Below, one piece after another: positions 1-5,191 of a stretch of 5,191 nt of DNA. The stretch is from contig CAMJRV010000217.1 of assembly GCA_946408315.1 (NCBI GenBank), positions 1-5,191 of the forward strand, in the 5' to 3' direction. The position numbers were made by a program, and so were the translations under genes. This DNA comes from an uncultured Bacillota bacterium (GTDB lineage: Bacteria > Bacillota > Clostridia > Peptostreptococcales > Anaerovoracaceae). Within the stretch, counting starts at the first letter, position 1. Every line of letters begins with the position of its first letter. The notes below the pieces were generated by a model. The model ran no database searches, was not told where the DNA came from, and saw nothing but the letters and a program-made list of their open reading frames with translations.

Positions 1-260
1 TCTTTGGAAAAAAGCTGGCTGGGCAAAAGCTTGACCCGATAAGAAACGTTGGCAGCCGTCTGGTATGTATATTCCGGCTCTTCCACCGTGGTGGTCCCGG
101 GAGGCAAAAGCCAGAGTCCCGCAGCCACCGCCCCCGCAAAGAGGATGCCCCCGATGGCCGTATAAAGACCTCTTCTGAGCGCTGTTACCGGAATTCGCTT
201 CTTTCCATCTTTATATTCTTTTTTATGTCCTTTCATCCTGCCTCCTTGTTTTGCTTCCAT
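1..260 (-). CDS. DUF5305-like single-pass membrane protein, N-terminal part (cut by window edge)
   Basis: Only the first 86 codons are present, and the gene continues past the left edge. The start is very basic (Lys/Arg-rich, residues 4-30), followed by one hydrophobic segment at about residues 32-52, then LPPGTTTVEEPEY and the stretch NVSYRVKLLPSQLF. This is a short cytoplasmic N-terminus, one membrane span and an outside domain starting with a Tyr-rich strand. That order, and the phrase 'xxSYxVxLxPxxLF', resemble DUF5305 proteins, which I recall as neighbours of SipW-type signal peptidases in Firmicutes and archaea. The family call rests on memory of the motif, not on a search. Two starts are possible. 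ATG at 260 has GGAGG at 268-272 with 7-nt spacing; ATG at 236 has AAGGAGG at 241-247 with 4-nt spacing. I prefer 260 for its spacing. It follows the peptidase gene by 27 nt and is probably the next operon member. Function is unknown; a surface or envelope role alongside the exported proteins is inferred. Confidence 0.75.
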   Translation of the reverse strand, partial: MEAKQGGRMKGHKKEYKDGKKRIPVTALRRGLYTAIGGILFAGAVAAGLWLLPPGTTTVEEPEYTYQTAANVSYRVKLLPSQLFSK

Positions 261-261
261 A

Positions 262-311
262 TTTATTCCTCCATTGCCCCTTCCGGTTTATTCCTCCATT
301 ACCCCTTCCGG
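262..311. repeat. 25-bp tandem duplication spanning the peptidase stop codon and downstream RBS
   Basis: Positions 262-286 and 287-311 are adjacent direct copies differing at one base (G276 versus A301). On the minus strand each copy carries CCGGAAGGGG, then ATGGAGGAATAA. The upstream copy (287-311) encodes the last residues of the signal peptidase and its TAA stop. The downstream copy is untranslated as peptidase and supplies the GGAGG ribosome binding site for the ATG at 260. Collapsing the copies would put the stop codon 2 nt before the next ATG, so the duplication probably loosened an originally tight junction. Confidence 0.9.
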
Positions 312-1469
312 CACAGCCTGCGCGCTCTTCATGAATAAAATCGGCTTGCCCGCCCTGGGTACGACGGTTACGATCGTTCCCTTGATATCATTGGGCGATA
401 CAAGATCCGAGTCGGCAGACTTGTTGTTGTCGCCCTTTGTCTGAAAGGATATGTTGCCCGCCTCATCGGTCCTCACCTCAAGAATTCTATGGGTAATCGT
501 TATATTGTCCCGTTTGAAGTTGATCACGTCTCCTGCTCTCAGACTGTAAATTTCCTTTTCTTCCGACAACTTTTTAATTAGTACGGCATCGCCGGGGAAA
601 ATTCCAGGTTCCATGCTTCCCGTAAGAACCACCGACGGATATACCGGGAATACGCCCACCAGAAACCACGCAAATAGCACGGAAGCCAAAAGAGCCGCGC
701 TGTATCCCGCCGTGCTCCCCTCCTTTCGCTTTGGCGTCTCCCCTTTCAGCGACTGGTATTTCTCAAAGAGAAAACTGGCGAAGATTACAGGGAAAGCAAT
801 CCCAAGCGCACTGTCCGCCAGCCACGGAAGACTTGGCAGAAACGGGAATACCCTCTGGAAAACTGCAATCACCACACTGTAGACAATCCCTGATTTGGCG
901 CCTCCGTAATAGACCAGAACCGAAAGCAGCACACTTTTCAGGACGACCGGAACGACATCTTTCGCCGCGTAGATCACGACCGCGGACGGATCATTCAGAA
1001 CCGCGATTCTGCCGTAATTGATTTCGATTAACGCAAAAATAAGCGTAATCAAAGCCACCTTCAGCCAAGGGTTTCTTTTTTTTCTGAAAATGGCTCCGAT
1101 TACGTAGGCCCGGATCATTTCCCTTGCCGACAGGGCCGGCACAAGGCTCAGCATATTGTAAAAAACCCCTGCGGGAGAGATATCATACGGCGTTGCGCTG
1201 AGCTTTCCCAGAAATACTCCCAGGAGAAACCCTGCGGCTAAAAAAATAATCGCCCCCGAAAAGGCATATCCAACGATATACTGACGAAGGCAAAGATTCC
1301 CCGGCACATGCATACAGGGCAGCACCCAGCGGATCAGCACAACAAGTCCCAACCAGATGGCAGGGAGAACAAAGGGCTGATTCAAAATATTCTTCACAGG
1401 CGGCAATTGTAATAATACCATGGGGACCAGAAGAGCCCCTGCACAGATACTGTATCGATCGCGCTTCAC
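288..1469 (-). CDS. Signal peptidase I, SipW/ER (S26B) type, with long multi-pass N-terminal domain
   Basis: This is a membrane serine protease that removes signal peptides from exported proteins on the outer face of the membrane. The catalytic part is C-terminal, about residues 255-382. It has a membrane segment (about 257-275), then TGSMEP with nucleophile Ser285, GDAVLIKK, a GDVINFKR strand, and ITHRILEV with His327 where bacterial-type enzymes have Lys. It ends with TKGDNN (Asp347) and a second acidic stretch through about residue 361. The Ser/His/Asp pattern and spacing match the SipW/ER class, which fits the SipW-type cargo genes just upstream. SipW proteins are usually about 190 residues; this one has 393, because some 250 residues with roughly seven or eight hydrophobic segments precede the protease. 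That region contains SAREMIRAY (114-122) and FALIEIN (145-151), suggesting a degenerate CPBP/Abi-like membrane domain (tentative). Translation starts with GTG directly abutting the upstream TAA, with GGGGGAG 5 nt before it. Likely processes the two upstream products. Confidence 0.93.
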   Translation of the reverse strand: MKRDRYSICAGALLVPMVLLQLPPVKNILNQPFVLPAIWLGLVVLIRWVLPCMHVPGNLCLRQYIVGYAFSGAIIFLAAGFLLGVFLGKLSATPYDISPAGVFYNMLSLVPALSAREMIRAYVIGAIFRKKRNPWLKVALITLIFALIEINYGRIAVLNDPSAVVIYAAKDVVPVVLKSVLLSVLVYYGGAKSGIVYSVVIAVFQRVFPFLPSLPWLADSALGIAFPVIFASFLFEKYQSLKGETPKRKEGSTAGYSAALLASVLFAWFLVGVFPVYPSVVLTGSMEPGIFPGDAVLIKKLSEEKEIYSLRAGDVINFKRDNITITHRILEVRTDEAGNISFQTKGDNNKSADSDLVSPNDIKGTIVTVVPRAGKPILFMKSAQAVPEGVMEE

Positions 1470-1994
1470 TTATTCTCCCCCATCCGTCTGACCGCCTTCT
1501 GCACCGCCATCCGTCCGACCGCCTTCTGCACCGTCATCCGCCTGGCCGCTTTCTCCGCTTCCAGCCGTCTGATTGCTTTCTTCACTTCCGTTCGCTCCGC
1601 CGTCCCTGGCGGTTTCCCCGCCTCCAGCCGCTGTCCCGTCATTGGCGGGTTCCCCGCTTTTATCCGCCTGACCGTCCTTGCCGGTTTCCGCTCCGGTGTT
1701 CTCCCCGGTTCCGTTCTCCAAATTCAAGTCGCTTCCAGTTCCGCTGTCTTCTTCCCCATCAGGAATGATCCCCTCTATATCTTCTTCCGGTACCGGAGAC
1801 AACGGAATCGCTTCCTCGGCCTTGTCCATATCGATTATGAGTGCTTCTTCTCCACGAATTTGGACATGTACGGGAACTGCAAAGGAAAGATCGCACTTCG
1901 CCTCCACCTTGTCGGTCCAATAGCCGTAGACACTGAGACCGCTGAAAAGTACTGTCAGAACGGCTGCCGCCAGAATTACAGGTTTCCTTTTCAT
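1470..1994 (-). CDS. Small exported protein with SipW-type signal peptide and acidic Gly-rich repetitive tail
   Basis: The 174-residue product has three visible parts. Residues 1-24 form a signal peptide (MKRK, a hydrophobic core, then SVYG); cleavage is expected after Gly24, before YWTDKVEAK. This Y/F-W-T/S-D pattern right after the cleavage site is typical of SipW-dependent proteins such as TasA and camelysin. Residues 31-56 look like one or two beta strands (SFAVPVHVQI, ALIIDM) with a single Cys34. From about residue 58 to the end the chain is low complexity, rich in Gly, Glu, Asp, Asn and Thr, and presumably disordered and strongly acidic; it ends in two 9-residue repeats. No LPXTG motif, C-terminal membrane segment or other anchor is visible. 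Its ATG overlaps the preceding stop by 4 nt (ATGA), with AGGGGTGA upstream, so translational coupling is likely. It is too short for a full TasA-like fold. Role unknown; an extracellular matrix or accessory structural protein is one possibility. Confidence 0.85.
   Translation of the reverse strand: MKRKPVILAAAVLTVLFSGLSVYGYWTDKVEAKCDLSFAVPVHVQIRGEEALIIDMDKAEEAIPLSPVPEEDIEGIIPDGEEDSGTGSDLNLENGTGENTGAETGKDGQADKSGEPANDGTAAGGGETARDGGANGSEESNQTAGSGESGQADDGAEGGRTDGGAEGGQTDGGE
1480..1533. repeat. 27-bp tandem repeats (9-residue units) in the acidic tail
   Basis: Positions 1480-1506 and 1507-1533 are adjacent 27-bp copies with one difference (T1489 versus C1516). On the minus strand they encode the 9-residue unit GAEGG(R/Q)TDG near the C-terminus of the 174-residue exported protein. 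A more diverged related stretch follows at about 1534-1560 (encoding SGESGQADD), which suggests the tail grew by slippage or unequal exchange and that its length may vary between strains. Confidence 0.85.
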
Positions 1995-2746
1995 TGTTTC
2001 ACCCCTTCCTCCAATATCGCTACATCATCATGCCCCTGTTCCACATAGATCGGAACTGAGAAGCTATATGTGATCATGAGCTGTCCGCTAAAATCAGAAT
2101 TATCGGCTCCCGGCTCCTCAATCTCGATTTTCGAAGGGAATGATGCCACAACAGCTCGGCTTTCCTCCTTCATCCTCAGATAGATCACCCCTGTTGCAGT
2201 GCCGTTCTGCTCGCTGGTTTCCCGGAATACACCGAATTCCAGAGGATCGCCAAAGGATTTGGCCGCCTCGTTGGGAATTCCGTATTCCTCCTGTCCGTCC
2301 TCCCCAAGCAGGGCCATACCGACCGGTTTCATGACCAATGTCTCCGGGGGTTCCTGCCGAAAATCCGGCTTTGACAGCTCTACCCGATTGACGGTTCCAT
2401 CGGCGCCCGCTTCTATGGGGAATTCGAGCTTGATAAGGCTGTCCGGGTTTTTCAGGAATTCCGCTGTCTGAAAGGGAAGCACTGCTGTAAGCTCCATTGT
2501 TTTTCCCTGATCAAGGATGACTGCATCCGCCTCCTGTTTTTTTACCAGCTCATTGCCTTCTTCGTCTACAAGGCCGACGCAGCACGGAAAGTCATAGGAA
2601 TATCTCAGATCCATTGCGCCCGTACTGAAACCCAAGCCGACGTTCAGCCCGCCGCTCCATCTTGCGTAGGTGATCCCCGTTGCCGCCAGGCTGACAAAAA
2701 TCACTGTGAACAGGAGAGTGCCGCGGCTCCATTTTTTCTTTATCAT
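1991..2746 (-). CDS. Exported protein with SipW-type signal peptide, unknown function
   Basis: The 251-residue product begins with a basic stretch (MIKKKWSR), a hydrophobic core, and GITYA, with predicted cleavage after Ala28. The mature start RWSGGLNV followed by FSTGAMDL matches the pattern of TasA/camelysin-type SipW substrates, in which an aromatic-rich start leads to 'STGxxDL'. The rest looks like alternating strands in a soluble extracellular domain: Cys55-Cys56 early, KTMELTAVLPF, a Pro/Glu-rich middle (130-170), GVIYLRMKEE, and MITYSFSVPIYV near the end. I do not recognise a named domain beyond the signal region and see no LPXTG or C-terminal membrane anchor. Its ATG overlaps the regulator's stop codon by 4 nt, with AGGAG 8 nt upstream, and its own TGA overlaps the next gene's ATG. 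It is very likely a substrate of the signal peptidase two genes downstream. A matrix-fibre subunit or secreted signal/binding protein are possibilities. Confidence 0.88.
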   Translation of the reverse strand: MIKKKWSRGTLLFTVIFVSLAATGITYARWSGGLNVGLGFSTGAMDLRYSYDFPCCVGLVDEEGNELVKKQEADAVILDQGKTMELTAVLPFQTAEFLKNPDSLIKLEFPIEAGADGTVNRVELSKPDFRQEPPETLVMKPVGMALLGEDGQEEYGIPNEAAKSFGDPLEFGVFRETSEQNGTATGVIYLRMKEESRAVVASFPSKIEIEEPGADNSDFSGQLMITYSFSVPIYVEQGHDDVAILEEGVKQ

Positions 2747-3414
2747 ATCCGTCTCTCCTCTCGTATTTCTTCTGCCCGGAAAGCCTCCCTCGCCCTCTGT
2801 GCGATAAGCCCATTCTTGTTGGCAAACAGCATTGCCTCCATCCTGTTCTCAAAACCCAGCTTTCCTAAAATATTGCTCACATGCTTTTTCGTGGTTCCCG
2901 CCGAAATAAACAGTTTCTCACTTATTTTTCCATTGCTGCAGCCCTGGCTCATAAGGGTCAGAACATCCATTTCACGTTCCGTCAATTCCTTCAGCTGCTT
3001 CTCCTCATCGGTTTCACGATTCATCCGGTCGATCAATGCGGAGGAATAGAATTTACCTCCCCGCTCTACAACCTTCAAACCGCAGACAATCTCATCAATG
3101 AACGCGTCCTTCAGCAAATATGCATCTACCCCCATCTTTTTTGCATGAATAAAATCCTCTTCCCGCGAGGAAGAGGTAATAAAAAATGTCTTAGCGTCTT
3201 CCTGATTCCTTTTAAGCCATGCCATAAAATCAAACCCGCTTTCTTTGCCAAGATTAATATCAATAAATGCCATATCCACTTCTGTTTTTTCCGCAATCCC
3301 CACCGCTTCTCTTACAGTGCCTGCCTGAAAAATTTCCTCCTCCGGTTTATTCATCCGTATAATTGCACAGAGCCCCTGACGGGCCACCGGATGATCGTCT
3401 AAAATAAGTATCAT
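2743..3414 (-). CDS. NarL/LuxR-family response regulator
   Basis: A DNA-binding response regulator of 223 residues, the usual size for the NarL/FixJ class. The receiver domain (about 1-115) starts MILILDDHP, giving acidic pocket Asp6/Asp7. It has phosphoacceptor Asp52 in FIDINLG, Thr80/Ser81 at the end of strand 4, and Lys102 in LLKDA. A linker leads to a LuxR-type helix-turn-helix (about 141-204) with LTEREMDVL, GCSNGKISEKLFIS, TTKKHVSNILGKLGFENR. The partner is almost certainly the kinase encoded 37 nt upstream. The reading frame is open further 5' to an ATG at 3471, but that start would add 19 residues with no receiver homology and overlap the kinase gene. I chose ATG 3414 because it has GGGGGTG 8 nt upstream and begins right at the first receiver strand. 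The stop overlaps the next ATG (ATGA), tying the regulator directly to the exported-protein genes. Autoregulation of this operon is likely but not shown. Confidence 0.95.
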   Translation of the reverse strand: MILILDDHPVARQGLCAIIRMNKPEEEIFQAGTVREAVGIAEKTEVDMAFIDINLGKESGFDFMAWLKRNQEDAKTFFITSSSREEDFIHAKKMGVDAYLLKDAFIDEIVCGLKVVERGGKFYSSALIDRMNRETDEEKQLKELTEREMDVLTLMSQGCSNGKISEKLFISAGTTKKHVSNILGKLGFENRMEAMLFANKNGLIAQRAREAFRAEEIREERRI

Positions 3415-3451
3415 TTTATCAACACCCCCACGTAAAAATAATGATTGCCTG

Positions 3452-5044
3452 TTACCATGGCAGAAATACATCGACCTCTGTTCCAGTTCCAGCTCCCGGA
3501 CGTATGGAACAGGAGCCCTTCATCAACGACGCCATACGATGCATATTTTTCATTCCGGTTCCTTTGGCAGAATCCAGGGCCGGTTCAAAGCCCGAGCCGT
3601 TATCCCCAACCCATATCCTAATCCCGGTTTCACTCATCGTTACACTGGCATCAATATGACTGGCGCTGCCATGGCGAACCGCATTGTTGACAGCCTCGCA
3701 TACAATTCTATATACAACGGTTTTCTGAGCCGCTGACAGCAGGGAAAAATCCCCTGCGCTGTCAAGGCATATGGAAACCGAGCCCAGACGTTCCACCTCC
3801 TGAAGATAGAGCTTCAGCTTCTCCTCAAAAGACCCTCCGCTTTCACTCTCAAACCGAATCCCGTAAATGGCTTCCCTTAACTCCTTCATCGTAAGTCCCA
3901 CAGAGATTTCAATGATTTTCACCCGGTCTTTTATTTCATCCTCAGATAAGCTTTCCACTGTATTTTCCAAAATGTTAAGGCTGCAGGAGATTCCAAAAAG
4001 CTTCTGAATCACCGTATCATGGATCTCGCTGGCGATACGGTGCTGCTCTTCCTTTATAATTCCGTCTTCAAGACTCTTTTGTATGTCCATGTCCTTAAAG
4101 ACAGTTTTGATAATATCCTGATAAAAGGGGAGCATCTGACCGCCTACCGCAGCCTGTTCCTCCTCGGTTCCCAACGCGAGAGCAAGCAGCCCCGAAAGAA
4201 AAATCCCCTCGCCTATGGTTCTGATCTCAAACAGCTGATCCTCCGCCATAAGCGTTTTGGGCAGCCTCCTCGGTTCCGTCCCGTTCAATTCCTTCAGTAA
4301 CTCCTGAACCGTGCGCCCTTCCAAGCCATAGCTGCTTATCTCATCAATTTCCTGCCGTTCTCCCATCTTGAATTTCAGGAGCATACACCCGTTCGGGGAA
4401 ACAGAACGCGTCAGCAACTTTGTCAGTTCATCCATACTCTGGTTCTGATCTGCAACCGTAAAGATATTCACGGTATCATACAGATCGGTGATCTGATGCA
4501 ATGCCTGCTCCGATTCTCTTTTGCGTTCTTCCAGCCGCACCGCATACTGCTGAAGCGTGTAGAAACCTCCGGTTACGATCACAATTCCGATAATCGTATT
4601 CATATCCGACTGTCCAAACCTCTGGTTCGGGTGGAGGATACTGTCTCCCACCGTAATGCAAAAGACCATCCAAATCACCGACAGCGCGAGAAAAACCCGA
4701 TACCGGTCCACAACCGCCATAAGAAAAATATAGCCTAAAAAACACCACAGATAAGGGCTTGACAGTCCTCCGCTCATGGATATAAAAATGCCGTAAGCAA
4801 TCTGTTCCAGTATCAGCGTAAGCAAAAGCCACAGCCTGTTTTTTTCTTCGAAAATAATTTTTTTATACAGGAAAGTACCGATTGCACAAGCAGTGATCAT
4901 TCCCACAGGAACCAGGACTGCAAAATACCATCTATAATTTCCGTGGGGCAGCCATATGAGATATGCCGCTGTAGAACACAAAACCGACAGCATGCGATAG
5001 CGGATATACAGTTTCATGTACTCAGGCTTTATAATGTCATTCAT
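3452..5044 (-). CDS. Membrane sensor histidine kinase, NarL/DegS (HisKA_3) class
   Basis: Autophosphorylating sensor of a two-component system; 530 residues from the start chosen here. About six hydrophobic segments occupy residues 17-166, with little extracellular loop, so the stimulus may be sensed in or near the membrane. A short charged, probably coiled-coil linker (169-187) follows, then a region of about 130 residues that looks GAF-like (188-315). The HisKA_3 dimerisation motif is RIASEIHDTVIQ with phosphoacceptor His342, and a GHKL ATPase domain ends the protein: N-box EAVNNAVRHG, G1 box GDNGSGF (481-486), G2 box GTGMKNM. Every motif needed for kinase activity appears intact. The start is uncertain: the frame extends to TTG at 5059 (GGAGG 12 nt upstream, poor spacing), whereas ATG at 5044 has TGGAG 9 nt upstream. 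I prefer ATG 5044. The response regulator gene follows after 37 nt. The signal sensed cannot be told from the sequence. Confidence 0.94.
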   Translation of the reverse strand: MNDIIKPEYMKLYIRYRMLSVLCSTAAYLIWLPHGNYRWYFAVLVPVGMITACAIGTFLYKKIIFEEKNRLWLLLTLILEQIAYGIFISMSGGLSSPYLWCFLGYIFLMAVVDRYRVFLALSVIWMVFCITVGDSILHPNQRFGQSDMNTIIGIVIVTGGFYTLQQYAVRLEERKRESEQALHQITDLYDTVNIFTVADQNQSMDELTKLLTRSVSPNGCMLLKFKMGERQEIDEISSYGLEGRTVQELLKELNGTEPRRLPKTLMAEDQLFEIRTIGEGIFLSGLLALALGTEEEQAAVGGQMLPFYQDIIKTVFKDMDIQKSLEDGIIKEEQHRIASEIHDTVIQKLFGISCSLNILENTVESLSEDEIKDRVKIIEISVGLTMKELREAIYGIRFESESGGSFEEKLKLYLQEVERLGSVSICLDSAGDFSLLSAAQKTVVYRIVCEAVNNAVRHGSASHIDASVTMSETGIRIWVGDNGSGFEPALDSAKGTGMKNMHRMASLMKGSCSIRPGAGTGTEVDVFLPW

Positions 5045-5084
5045 AACTATGGTCTCCAAATCGGCTTTCTTCCTCCGTTCTGAC

Positions 5085-5108
5085 CGGGAGCATAATCGGG
5101 AGCATAAA
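5085..5108. repeat. 12-bp tandem direct repeat upstream of the kinase gene
   Basis: Positions 5085-5096 (CGGGAGCATAAT) and 5097-5108 (CGGGAGCATAAA) are adjacent copies differing at the last base. On the minus strand each contains TATGCT, which resembles a -10 box, but neither has a convincing -35 box 16-18 bp upstream. The repeat lies just downstream of the hairpin T-run and 41 bp before the kinase ATG, so it could be a regulator binding site or a local slippage product. Function unknown. Confidence 0.7.
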
Positions 5109-5139
5109 AAAACGTACCCTACAATAAATTGTAAGGTAC
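5106..5139 (-). terminator. Rho-independent terminator or leader attenuator (minus direction)
   Basis: Inverted repeat arms 5114-5125 and 5128-5139 pair over 12 bp around a 2-nt centre. The single mismatch (C5119/A5134) becomes a G-U wobble only in minus-strand RNA, where the stem is therefore fully paired. Immediately after it on that strand comes G and seven T (5112-5106), the standard intrinsic terminator layout. It could end a minus-strand gene lying to the right of the window, or it could be an attenuator in the leader of the kinase operon. In the plus direction a T-rich stretch (5141-5152) also follows, so weak bidirectional action is possible. The arms are also symmetric enough to be a protein-binding operator. 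Confidence 0.65.
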
Positions 5140-5150
5140 ATATTTATTTT

Positions 5151-5178
5151 TTGATATTGACCGGTGGTCATTTATTAT
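5151..5178 (+). promoter_or_regulatory. Possible plus-strand promoter with TGACC-N3-GGTCA operator in the spacer
   Basis: TTGATA (5151-5156) and TATTAT (5173-5178) lie 16 bp apart and resemble -35 and -10 boxes of a housekeeping promoter reading rightward out of the window. The spacer holds a palindrome, TGACC GGT GGTCA (5158-5170), of the size and position typical of a repressor operator; TetR-family operators often look like this. This would imply a regulated gene beyond the right edge, divergent from the kinase operon. No start codon for that gene is visible inside the window, so this remains tentative. Confidence 0.4.
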
Positions 5179-5191
5179 TCTCTTATTTATC

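Noticed and set aside
1480..1560. Short tandem repeats considered as a CRISPR array
   Set aside because: Units are directly adjacent without spacers, in frame with a coding sequence, and encode a Gly/Glu-rich peptide repeat.
2881..3402. A 173-codon plus-strand open frame opposite the response regulator
   Set aside because: It lies fully antisense to a clear receiver/HTH gene, encodes a Phe/Cys/His-rich sequence with no recognisable domain, and has no suitable RBS. It is a shadow of the real gene.
3415..3471. A longer response regulator start at ATG 3471
   Set aside because: It would add 19 residues unrelated to the receiver fold, overlap the kinase gene and use a poorly spaced RBS; ATG 3414 has a good RBS and starts at the first receiver strand.
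4476..4832. A 118-codon minus-strand frame within the kinase gene
   Set aside because: It is another frame of the kinase membrane region; composition and lack of an RBS mark it as a shadow.
5037..5171. A 44-codon minus-strand frame starting at ATG 5171 and overlapping the kinase start, as a leader peptide
   Set aside because: It reads straight through the terminator-like hairpin and the tandem repeat, has no good RBS and no protein-like composition; the ATG falls in the palindrome half-site by chance.
5118..5190. A minus-strand frame open from the right edge to a TAG within the hairpin, as the end of an upstream gene
   Set aside because: The translation is short and Asn/Lys/Ile-rich as expected from AT-rich noncoding DNA, and it would end inside the hairpin stem rather than before it.

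Overview
The window reads as one co-directional operon on the minus strand (transcribed from high to low coordinates) from a Gram-positive bacterium, most likely a Clostridia/Lachnospiraceae-type Firmicute. The basis is strong AGGAGG-type ribosome binding sites, GTG and possibly TTG starts, moderate GC content, and the combination of a SipW/ER-type signal peptidase with SipW-type exported proteins. The taxonomic assignment is an inference from gene content; no marker gene is present.

Layout in transcription order, right to left. (1) 5060-5191 is an intergenic segment. It holds a hairpin plus T-run that looks like a minus-strand terminator or attenuator, a 12-bp tandem repeat, and a TGACC-N3-GGTCA palindrome inside a possible outward (plus-strand) promoter. 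(2) About 5044 to 3452 encodes a membrane sensor histidine kinase of the NarL/DegS (HisKA_3) class. (3) 3414-2743 encodes its LuxR/NarL-type response regulator. (4) 2746-1991 and (5) 1994-1470 encode two exported proteins with SipW-type signal peptides; the second ends in a Gly/Glu/Asp-rich repetitive tail. (6) 1469-288 encodes an S26B-type signal peptidase I with an unusually long multi-pass N-terminal region. (7) 260 to the left edge is the start of a single-pass membrane protein resembling DUF5305 proteins, cut off by the window.

The genes are packed very tightly. Kinase and regulator are 37 nt apart; the next two junctions are 4-nt ATGA overlaps; the substrate/peptidase junction is TAAGTG with no spacer; the last gap is 27 nt and was created largely by a 25-bp tandem duplication. 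The simplest reading is a self-contained signal-responsive export module: the kinase/regulator pair controls the operon, and the dedicated peptidase matures the two cargo proteins, which then act at or outside the cell surface. This resembles the tapA-sipW-tasA matrix locus of Bacillus in logic, but differs in having its own two-component system, a large membrane domain on the peptidase, and cargo with no visible cell-wall anchor. No mobile element, CRISPR array, tRNA or rRNA was seen.
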